Assembly: GCA_002367635.1 (NCBI GenBank)
Contig: DFDI01000047.1
Location: 21,595 to 38,795 of the forward strand
Source of the DNA: Betaproteobacteria bacterium UBA3031
GTDB taxonomy: Bacteria > Pseudomonadota > Gammaproteobacteria > Burkholderiales > Eutrophovitaceae
DNA length: 17,201 bases
Direction of reading: 5' to 3'
Part shown: piece by piece, positions 7,031 to 13,903 of the stretch
Layout of the letters: each line of letters starts with the position of its first letter
Position numbering within the stretch: the first letter of the stretch is position 1
Notes under the pieces: generated by a model
What the model saw: the letters and a program-made list of their open reading frames with translations, nothing else
The model's database searches: none
Told to the model about the DNA's origin: nothing
Program-made: the position numbers and the translations under genes

Positions 7031-7825
7031 CTAAGCAGCGGCCCTAAAAGCTGCCAAATAGTCATAACCCTTTATTGCCCGCGAACCGTACCAAGATGTC
7101 ATCTCGCCATCGATCAAAGAAACCCTGGGCTTACCGGAAAGACATACCGCAGCCTGGAGCTCCAGAACATCTCTTCTCCGAAAAGCAAAAGGCTCTGTCG
7201 ACAGTAAAATATGATCAACCTTGCCGGCGAGACATTCAACCTTTATTTCGGGATATCGAATCGGACTATTTAATTCAATCTGATCATACCCCACGGAGGC
7301 CAAAACCCGAGCGATGTACGTATCCTGGCCAATAGTCATCCAAGGCTTTTTCCAAATAAGATACAACACACGCTCACGATTAAGCTGACTCGTCTGATCT
7401 ATAGCAGATTGATAAGACCGCAAAAAAAGTTCCGTCAATCGCTTAGCTTGTTCTGTCGCTCGAAATAGATACCCCATTAATTGATATAAAGACACATTAT
7501 CTTTGGGTCCAAGCGGGTGCGTTACGACGATATTAGGAATAAATTCGCGCGCGGAGTCAACCAACTCCTTAGGATTCTCATCGACATTAACAATCAGATG
7601 CGTAGGACGAAGTAATCGCAGCTTTTCTAAGTCAAAATCTTTCGTGCCGCCAATTTTTGGAACACGTTTAACCTCACCTTTCGGATGAAAACAAAACCCC
7701 GTTCGACCGACCACTTTATCCCCCAAACCCAACTCAAAAAGCAGCTCGGTAATGCTCGGCACTGCGCACATGATTCGGGTTGTTCCAGAAGTTACTTTGT
7801 GCTCAATACCTGCTGCGTCTAACAA
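7031..7825 (-). CDS. BtuF-like helical-backbone metal/cobalamin-binding protein without signal peptide
   Basis: A protein of about 265 residues with the fold of BtuF/class III ABC substrate-binding proteins, which usually bind vitamin B12 or iron chelates in the periplasm. Recognisable parts, numbered from the GTG at 7834, are VPSITELLFELGLGDKVVG (25-43), GFCFHP (46-51), IGGTKDFDLEKLRLLRPTHLIV (61-82) and SWYGSRAIKGYDYL (247-260). No signal peptide or lipobox is present: the N-terminus enters the first domain directly, so the product is probably cytosolic. No permease or ATPase gene is adjacent. It lies 40 nt after lrp and is likely co-transcribed with it. The GTG at 7834 overlaps the GAAGGAG ribosome site, so the TTG at 7825, 8 nt from that site, is a better start and is used here. 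Because the divergent operon encodes a B12-dependent mutase, a cobalamin-related role is attractive but unproven. Confidence 0.82.
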   Translation of the reverse strand: MLDAAGIEHKVTSGTTRIMCAVPSITELLFELGLGDKVVGRTGFCFHPKGEVKRVPKIGGTKDFDLEKLRLLRPTHLIVNVDENPKELVDSAREFIPNIVVTHPLGPKDNVSLYQLMGYLFRATEQAKRLTELFLRSYQSAIDQTSQLNRERVLYLIWKKPWMTIGQDTYIARVLASVGYDQIELNSPIRYPEIKVECLAGKVDHILLSTEPFAFRRRDVLELQAAVCLSGKPRVSLIDGEMTSWYGSRAIKGYDYLAAFRAAA

Positions 7826-7833
7826 GATGGGCA

Positions 7834-7840
7834 CTCCTTC
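7834..7840 (-). promoter_or_regulatory. Strong ribosome binding site that decides the BtuF-like start
   Basis: Read on the minus strand, GAAGGAG occupies 7840-7834. Its last base is the first base of the GTG at 7834, leaving no spacer. The in-frame TTG at 7825-7823 lies 8 nt downstream, the usual distance. Initiation at TTG is therefore favoured. Confidence 0.6.
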
Positions 7841-7865
7841 AAACTCAATCCTTGATTACAACACA

Positions 7866-8351
7866 TCATACGTTCGCCCCATGAGTGGGCTCACTCGGTA
7901 GCGGTATTGACCTATTTTTCAGAGTACGCAACACAAAAGTCGACTTAGTATGACGAATACCTGGAATTCTATACAAACTCTCGCGCAACAATCTCTCATA
8001 GTCTCGAGTGTCTTTCACCGCAATACGGATGTAATAATCGTAATCCCCAGAGACCAATGATGCCTCCAACACCTCTGGGATCTTCTCTAATTGCTTGCCA
8101 AACTCAAACAAAGTCTCGTCAGAGTGGTTATCTAACGTGACCTGCACGATCACCGATTCACGATAGCCTAAGACACTAGGATCAACCTGCACAGTGTATC
8201 CCTGGATGATGCCGGCCCCCTCCATTTTCTTAATACGATTCCAACAAGGCGTGCTCGACAAACCGACTCGCGCGCTGATTTCTTGCAAGCTAGAACGAGC
8301 ATTCTCCTGAAGAACAGATAGTATCTTTAAATCATATTTTGTTACTTTCAT
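7866..8351 (-). CDS. Lrp/AsnC family transcriptional regulator
   Basis: A 161-residue leucine-responsive/AsnC-type regulator. The N-terminal helix-turn-helix (about 5-50) includes LQEISARVGLSSTPCWNRIKKMEGAGII. The C-terminal RAM ligand-binding domain (about 65-143) has the typical SGDYDYYIRI (101-110) and the late IPGIRHTKSTFVLRTLK. Such proteins form octamers or dimers, bind amino acids and wrap AT-rich DNA. The gene is transcribed away from the acetolactate synthase gene across a 98-nt AT-rich region with several palindromes, so it very probably regulates both itself and the divergent ilvB-like/oxidoreductase/icmF genes. It is followed 40 nt later by the BtuF-like gene. The ATG at 8351 has no strong ribosome site. 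The effector is unknown; a branched-chain or aromatic amino acid would fit the neighbours. Confidence 0.94.
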   Translation of the reverse strand: MKVTKYDLKILSVLQENARSSLQEISARVGLSSTPCWNRIKKMEGAGIIQGYTVQVDPSVLGYRESVIVQVTLDNHSDETLFEFGKQLEKIPEVLEASLVSGDYDYYIRIAVKDTRDYERLLRESLYRIPGIRHTKSTFVLRTLKNRSIPLPSEPTHGANV

Positions 8352-8355
8352 ACTA

Positions 8356-8415
8356 ATTTTTATTAAAAATGAGAAAAATTTTCTTATTATAGCTGATTTT
8401 ATTAAAAAATAAGAA
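8356..8415. promoter_or_regulatory. Divergent AT-rich control region with palindromes and a direct repeat (candidate Lrp sites)
   Basis: Three dyads stand in the lrp/ilvB-like gap: ATTTTTATTAAAAAT (8356-8370, perfect), AGAAAAATTTTCT (8372-8384, perfect) and TTTTATTAAAA (8397-8407). The first and third belong to an imperfect direct repeat in which TTTTATTAAAAA is followed by a GAGAA or TAAGAA end (8358-8375 and 8397-8415), 39 bp apart. The middle dyad matches the E. coli Lrp consensus YAGHAWATTWTDCTR at 12 of 15 positions by my hand alignment. The promoters themselves are hard to place in so AT-rich a region. Confidence 0.55.
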
Positions 8416-8449
8416 GCACTTTTCGTAAACTTATCTATAAGCTTTGAAC

Positions 8450-10222
8450 ATGAAAACCTTAACGACTACCCCCGTAGCGGCCACCACTGGCTCCCACATG
8501 ACCCCTCCAAGGTCGGGAGCCAGTGCGCTGGTTGACACCTTAGTCAAGTTGGGGGTGGATACTATTTTTGGCTACCCAGGTGGCGCAGTATTGCCGATTT
8601 ACGATGCGCTCTATGGCGAAAAACGGCTTCGCCATATTTTAGTTCGGCATGAACAGGCTGCCGTGCATGCGGCAGAGGGTTATGCGCGCACTACCGGAAA
8701 ACCAGGCGTCGTTCTGGTTACATCCGGACCAGGTATGAGCAACACCACAACCGGACTGCTTGATGCAATCAGCGACTCCATTCCTATTATTTGCATCAGC
8801 GGACAAGTCGCCAAACCGCTCATAGGAACTCAGGCATTTCAAGAATGTGACGCTATAGGCATCGCCAAAACCGTGACCAAATGGCAGACTCAAATTCTCA
8901 GCATCGATGAGGTTGTTCATCGCACCGTAGAGGCGTATCAACACGCCACGTCTGGAAGGCCCGGCCCAGTGCTCATCGATTTCCCAAAGGACATTCAAGC
9001 TCAACTGATCAACACAGAAGATACCCCCCCATCGCAGATCCACTCCAAGCGCGACGCATCCTCCGGATACGACATCAATCAGGCTGTCGAATTAATACTT
9101 CAAGCAAAAAAACCAATTATTTATGGTGGTGGAGGATTAATCAATTCAGGATCGAAAGCGTGTGAAATATTCGCAAAACTAGTACAAATGACCCAAGCGC
9201 CGTGCACGCTCACACTAATGGGACTTGGAGCGTTTCCCGGTTCGCATCCGCAATTCATCGGGATGCCGGGCATGCACGGAACTCTCGAAGCAAATTTAGC
9301 CCTACATGACTCAGACCTCATCGTATGTATTGGCGCTCGCTTTGACGACCGGGTCACGGGAGACGTAGCAACGTTTGCGCCGCACTCGAAAAAAATTCAT
9401 ATTGATATTGACCCTAGCTCGATTAACCGACTGGTGCGCGTAGACGTCGGACTCGCAGGAGATTGCGGAGTCGTTTTATCGGCACTCATCAAGGCCCTAG
9501 AAACAACAATCGATACTCAGCAAGACATACAACCATGGTGGACGCAGATCCAACGCTGGCAAAGCGTCAATTCGCTGAACTTTGAATCCAAAGAAGATAC
9601 GATCGTCCCTCAATCGCTGATGCAGGCCATCCAAAAAGCGACCAAGAACACAAATCCGATCATTGCGACCGATGTTGGCCAACATCAAATGTGGGCGGCT
9701 CAACACTTGATATTTGAAAAACCTGGTCACTGGCTGACCTCTGGCGGTGCAGGCACAATGGGGTACGGCTTACCTGCCGCCATAGGCGCTCAAGTTGCGC
9801 ACCCAGAGAAAACTGTGATTTGCATTTCTGGAGATGCCTCCATCCTCATGAACATTCAAGAGCTCTCAACAGCCGTCCAACACAACACCCCCGTCAAGGT
9901 CATTTTGTCGAATAACGAGTGCATGGGCATGGTTCGCCAGTGGCAAGAATTCAACTATGGCGGCCGTTATAGCCACAGCTACACCGAAGCACTTCCGGAC
10001 TTTGTGTCAGTAGCGAGAGGGTTTGGGTGGGCAGCGGAGCGGATTACAAAACCAAGCGCCCTAGATGATGCAATCGAACGTTGCTTAAAACATGATGGCC
10101 CATTCTTTTTAGAAGTCGCGGTAGAAAAGCAAGAAAACTGTTTCCCCATGATGCCGGCTGGGGTACCTCACAACCAAATTCTTCTTAAGGAAGGCGTGTT
10201 CTACCGAGAAGATTCAGCATAA
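8450..10222 (+). CDS. ilvB: Acetolactate synthase, catalytic (large) subunit
   Basis: A 590-residue ThDP- and FAD-dependent acetohydroxyacid synthase. It condenses pyruvate with pyruvate or 2-oxobutyrate, the first common step of valine, leucine and isoleucine synthesis. Visible parts include FGYPGGAVLPIYDAL, the catalytic glutamate E68 (VRHEQAAVHAAEGYAR), SGPGMSNTTTGLLDA, the FAD-region motif GARFDDRVTG (295-304) and the Mg-ThDP signature GDA at 461-463 through NN at 488-489. GMVRQWQEF and ENCFPMMPAGVPHN follow. GDA replaces the commoner GDG, and with ASILMNIQEL it recalls alphaproteobacterial IlvI. No small regulatory subunit (ilvN/ilvH) follows; the next gene is an oxidoreductase, 75 nt away. 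An in-frame TTG at 8444 precedes the ATG at 8450. Neither has a ribosome site, so a leaderless or weakly translated start, or the internal ATG at 8498, is possible. Lrp control is likely from the divergent arrangement. Confidence 0.92.
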   Translation: MKTLTTTPVAATTGSHMTPPRSGASALVDTLVKLGVDTIFGYPGGAVLPIYDALYGEKRLRHILVRHEQAAVHAAEGYARTTGKPGVVLVTSGPGMSNTTTGLLDAISDSIPIICISGQVAKPLIGTQAFQECDAIGIAKTVTKWQTQILSIDEVVHRTVEAYQHATSGRPGPVLIDFPKDIQAQLINTEDTPPSQIHSKRDASSGYDINQAVELILQAKKPIIYGGGGLINSGSKACEIFAKLVQMTQAPCTLTLMGLGAFPGSHPQFIGMPGMHGTLEANLALHDSDLIVCIGARFDDRVTGDVATFAPHSKKIHIDIDPSSINRLVRVDVGLAGDCGVVLSALIKALETTIDTQQDIQPWWTQIQRWQSVNSLNFESKEDTIVPQSLMQAIQKATKNTNPIIATDVGQHQMWAAQHLIFEKPGHWLTSGGAGTMGYGLPAAIGAQVAHPEKTVICISGDASILMNIQELSTAVQHNTPVKVILSNNECMGMVRQWQEFNYGGRYSHSYTEALPDFVSVARGFGWAAERITKPSALDDAIERCLKHDGPFFLEVAVEKQENCFPMMPAGVPHNQILLKEGVFYREDSA

Positions 10223-10242
10223 CGATACGCAAGACCCGAAAC

Positions 10243-10259
10243 GTGGTTTATCCAACCAC
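10243..10259 (+). repeat. Short perfect hairpin between the acetolactate synthase and oxidoreductase genes
   Basis: GTGGTT (10243-10248) and AACCAC (10254-10259) pair perfectly around a 5-nt loop, 20 nt after the acetolactate synthase stop. No T-run follows, so it is not a standard terminator. It may be an RNA-processing or mRNA-stability element that sets the expression of the two genes apart. Confidence 0.4.
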
Positions 10260-10297
10260 CGCTCGGCCCTAACATCAAATCCCAAAAGGATACGTCG

Positions 10298-13200
10298 ATG
10301 AAATTAGTAACTCTCGAAGACAAATACGTTGCAACCGATGGCCGGGTTTATCTCACCGGAATCCAAGCATTAGTCCGCTTGATGCTCGTGCAACAACAGC
10401 GCGACGACGCCCTCGGCCTAAAGACCGGCGGATTCGTTTCCGGTTACCGAGGATCTCCACTTGGCGGGCTTGATGAGGCTCTATGGAAAGCCGCCCCCTA
10501 TCTGGATGCACACAACGTCAAATTCGTCCCTGGCGTCAATGAAGAGTTAGCGGCAACCGCCGTTTGGGGGACACAACAAGTCCACCTCACAGGCAACACA
10601 GAATACGATGGCATATTTGGTCTTTGGTATGGCAAGGGTCCCGGGGTTGACCGTTGCGGAGATGTATTTAAACATTTGAATTATCACGGCACCTCGAAAC
10701 ATGGGGGGGTGCTTCTTATTGCCGGGGATGATCACGGAGCATACTCATCAACACTGCCGCACCAAAGCGATCACCTCTTTTCAGCATCAATGATTCCGGT
10801 ACTCTACCCGAGCAACGTCGAGGAATACTTAACATTAGGGTTGCATGGCTTTGCCATGTCTCGCTTCTCAGGTTGTGCAGTTGGATTTAAAGCATTGGCA
10901 GACACAGTCGAATCTTCAGCCTCGATTAACGCAGATGTTCTCCAACCCAAAATTATCATTCCTGATGATTTCATCATGCCGGCAGGTGGGCTCAATTGCC
11001 GGCTATCAAGCAAAACCTTAGGCGTCCAAGCTCGGGACCAAGAAGCATTGATGCAAGACTATAAAATCTACGCAGCACTTGCCTACTCCAGGGCCAACCG
11101 CCTTAACCATATCACCATTGATTCCCCAAGCGCCAAACTGGGTATCGTTGCCTCTGGAAAATCCTACATGGACGTTCTTGAAGCTCTAGACGAACTAGGG
11201 ATATCCGAATCAGAGGTCGCCAACGTTGGGATACGACTGTTTAAAGTATCCATGCCGTGGCCCCTTGAGCCCGACGGCATCAGGGAGTTTTCTCGTGGGC
11301 TTCAGGAAATTCTCGTTGTCGAGGAAAAACGACAGATGGTCGAATATCAACTTAAGGAGCAACTCTACAACTGGGATCCAAGCGTTCGCCCAAGGATTAT
11401 TGGAAAATTTGATGACAAGGGAGAATGGGTCCATCAGCGAGGAGAATGGCTGCTACCTGCGAAGGCGGATTTTTCCGTTGCGCAAATTGCCAGAGTCATT
11501 GCGTCCCGAATAAATCGATTCCATAACAGCGCTGAGCTAGCTGCTCAACTCAACTTTCTAGATTCTAAAGAGGCAGCTCTAGCACGAGCGGTAAATACCC
11601 CACATCGCCCTGCTTGGTACTGTTCGGGCTGCCCTCACAACGCCTCAACAAAAGTTCCCGAAGGGAGTCTTGCTCTTGCCGGCATTGGTTGCCACGTCAT
11701 GGCAACCGCAATTTATCCAAAGCAGAACAAAACCATGTCGCAAATGGGCGGCGAGGGAGTCGCATGGATTGGCCAAGCGCCGTTCTCAAAGAGAGATCAT
11801 GTTTTCACCAACTTAGGTGATGGGACGTATTTCCACTCAGGCTCACTCGCCATACGCGCCTCCATCGCCGCGGGCATTAACATCACCTATAAAATTCTTT
11901 ATAACGATGTCGTCGCAATGACCGGCGGACAACCAATTGATGGGGTTTTGACCGTCCCGATGATTGTTGAACAGCTCTACAGCGAAGGCGTCAAAGAAAT
12001 CGTTGTGGTCACTGAGGATCTCGGCCGATACGGCGGCAACCACGCAGTCAAGGGCCCGACCAAAATCGTTCACCGAGACGAATTAGCAATCACTCAAGAA
12101 AAACTTCAACGCACAAAAGGCGTTTCCATCTTAATCTATGATCAAACGTGCGCTGCAGAAAAAAGGCGACGACGCAAGACTGGCGAGCTCCCAAAACCCA
12201 AAAAACATTTATATATCAACACCGATGTCTGCGAAGGTTGTGGTGACTGTGGCTTAGAGTCAAATTGCACCTCAATACTTCCCATCGAAACAGTGCTCGG
12301 CCGAAAAAGAACGATTGACCAGTCATCGTGCAATCAAGACTACTCCTGCGCAAAAGGGTTCTGCCCCAGCTTTGTGACGATAGAGGGGGGCATACCGAAG
12401 AAATCAAGACTGAAGATCAATGATGCCACTGAATTGCCAAACTTGCCGACGCCAACCATTCCAACACTTGGCGAAGACCCATACAATATTTATATTACAG
12501 GTATCGGGGGTACCGGCGTCATAACAGTAGGCGCTCTTCTTGGCATGGCAGCACACCTTGAAGAAAAAGGAATTTCTGTGCTTGATATGACGGGTATGTC
12601 CCAAAAAAATGGAGCCGTTACTTCTCACGTCCGTATCACCCAAAAAGATCGTCAAATACGCGCTCAACGGATTGCAACTGGGGAAGCTGATCTATTGCTT
12701 GGGTGCGATATGCTAACTGCTGGCGGTCAAGACGCTATTTCAAAAACACGCTCGGGGAGAACAGCGGCGATCATCAATACCCATGATCAACCCACCGGAG
12801 CGTTCACGCAAGATAGAGATTGGGAGTTCCCCCGAGCACAACTCACGACACTCATCAACGAATCTGTAGCGAATCAGGCTACATTCATCAACGCCACGCA
12901 GCTCGCGACACGCTTACTCGGGGACTCAATTGCAACCAACCTCTTTATGCTCGGCTTAGCGTTCCAAAAAGGACGGGTCCCGCTAGCAGAAGCATCTCTT
13001 ATAAAAGCCATCGAACTTAACGGCGTTGCGACAGAAGCGAATAAAGAAGCGTTTCTTTGGGGGCGCTATGCCGCCATAGATGAAGCCACTGTTGCTGAAC
13101 TGGCAAACCCGAACAAACCTGAGATGAAGAATGACACGACGTCTCTCTTCAACATACTCGATGACCGGATCAAGCGACTGACTCAATATCAAAATCATGC

Positions 13201-13789
13201 TTATGCCAAGCGTTACGAAAGCGAAGTCCTGCGTATACACAAACAAAACGAAACACGTGAAGAAAAACAATCACTGAGCATATCCTTTGCGAGACATTTA
13301 TTTGATCTCATGGCTTATAAAGACGAATATGAAATTGCGAGGATGTACGCTGACCCCGCCTTCTTGAAGAACCTGCGTGACGCGTTCGACGGGAACTTCA
13401 AGATACGTTTTAACTTAGCCCCCCCCTTATTTGCAAAACGAGACGCAAAGGGGCATTTAATCAAAACGGAATACGGCGGCTGGATGAAGTATCTTTTCAA
13501 ACCGCTCGCCAAGTTGAAATTCCTTCGAGGGTCGGCTCTGGATCTTTTTGGAAAAACTGACGAACGAAGAAAAGAAAGGCAGCTGGTGGACGATTACATC
13601 ACTATGGTTGAGGAAAGCCTCGCCGGCTCAGAGACTTTTACTACAGACGCGCTGAAGGAGATCATTGAGCTACCATCGGAAATAAGAGGCTATGGTCATG
13701 TAAAATTAGAGGCGATCGATAGATTTTATGCGCGCTGGAGCCAAATTCGTAAAAAAGCTTATGAAGGAACTGGGCAAAAAGCAGCGTAA
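10298..13789 (+). CDS. Fused indolepyruvate-type 2-oxoacid:ferredoxin oxidoreductase
   Basis: An 1163-residue single-chain enzyme of the indolepyruvate ferredoxin oxidoreductase family. It decarboxylates an aryl- or branched-chain 2-oxoacid to the acyl-CoA and passes electrons to ferredoxin or another carrier. The alpha-like region comes first (FVSGYRGSPLGG). A ThDP domain follows, with CSGCPHN and GDG at 507-509 leading to YNDVVAMTGGQ (535-545). An iron-sulfur segment has C645, C648, C651 and C657 (CEGCGDC...C) and C678, C684 and C689. The IorB-like gamma domain starts with GIGGTGVIT (735-743). The C-terminal helical part (about 940-1163) resembles the DUF6537 region of these long proteobacterial fusions. 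The ATG has a good AAAAGGA site at 10284-10290. The downstream partner is icmF and the upstream one acetolactate synthase, which favours branched-chain 2-oxoacids, though indolepyruvate or phenylpyruvate remains possible. Confidence 0.93.
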   Translation: MKLVTLEDKYVATDGRVYLTGIQALVRLMLVQQQRDDALGLKTGGFVSGYRGSPLGGLDEALWKAAPYLDAHNVKFVPGVNEELAATAVWGTQQVHLTGNTEYDGIFGLWYGKGPGVDRCGDVFKHLNYHGTSKHGGVLLIAGDDHGAYSSTLPHQSDHLFSASMIPVLYPSNVEEYLTLGLHGFAMSRFSGCAVGFKALADTVESSASINADVLQPKIIIPDDFIMPAGGLNCRLSSKTLGVQARDQEALMQDYKIYAALAYSRANRLNHITIDSPSAKLGIVASGKSYMDVLEALDELGISESEVANVGIRLFKVSMPWPLEPDGIREFSRGLQEILVVEEKRQMVEYQLKEQLYNWDPSVRPRIIGKFDDKGEWVHQRGEWLLPAKADFSVAQIARVIASRINRFHNSAELAAQLNFLDSKEAALARAVNTPHRPAWYCSGCPHNASTKVPEGSLALAGIGCHVMATAIYPKQNKTMSQMGGEGVAWIGQAPFSKRDHVFTNLGDGTYFHSGSLAIRASIAAGINITYKILYNDVVAMTGGQPIDGVLTVPMIVEQLYSEGVKEIVVVTEDLGRYGGNHAVKGPTKIVHRDELAITQEKLQRTKGVSILIYDQTCAAEKRRRRKTGELPKPKKHLYINTDVCEGCGDCGLESNCTSILPIETVLGRKRTIDQSSCNQDYSCAKGFCPSFVTIEGGIPKKSRLKINDATELPNLPTPTIPTLGEDPYNIYITGIGGTGVITVGALLGMAAHLEEKGISVLDMTGMSQKNGAVTSHVRITQKDRQIRAQRIATGEADLLLGCDMLTAGGQDAISKTRSGRTAAIINTHDQPTGAFTQDRDWEFPRAQLTTLINESVANQATFINATQLATRLLGDSIATNLFMLGLAFQKGRVPLAEASLIKAIELNGVATEANKEAFLWGRYAAIDEATVAELANPNKPEMKNDTTSLFNILDDRIKRLTQYQNHAYAKRYESEVLRIHKQNETREEKQSLSISFARHLFDLMAYKDEYEIARMYADPAFLKNLRDAFDGNFKIRFNLAPPLFAKRDAKGHLIKTEYGGWMKYLFKPLAKLKFLRGSALDLFGKTDERRKERQLVDDYITMVEESLAGSETFTTDALKEIIELPSEIRGYGHVKLEAIDRFYARWSQIRKKAYEGTGQKAA

Positions 13790-13793
13790 AAAC

Positions 13794-13865
13794 AATAAAT
13801 CGATCACACTTTTGATGAGGCAAATGATTTATTAAAAAAGCCGCGGAGCCTGTAAAAAATTTTAC
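13794..13865 (+). repeat. Inverted repeats in the oxidoreductase-icmF gap
   Basis: The 114-nt gap holds an 8-bp inverted repeat, AATAAATC (13794-13801) and GATTTATT (13826-13833), and a compact palindrome GTAAAA-AA-TTTTAC (13852-13865). The second lies 38 nt before the icmF start and could be a regulator site or part of a secondary promoter. No terminator-like hairpin with a T-run is present, so read-through into icmF is expected. The icmF ribosome site is weak (GAGAA at 13896-13900). Confidence 0.35.
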
Positions 13866-13903
13866 GATAGCTCTACACCTTTCATTTTGAGCACCGAGAA
13901 CTA

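Noticed and set aside
13790..13903. Cobalamin riboswitch ahead of icmF
   Set aside because: The gap is only 114 nt and I find no B12-box-like sequence or the required multi-stem structure.
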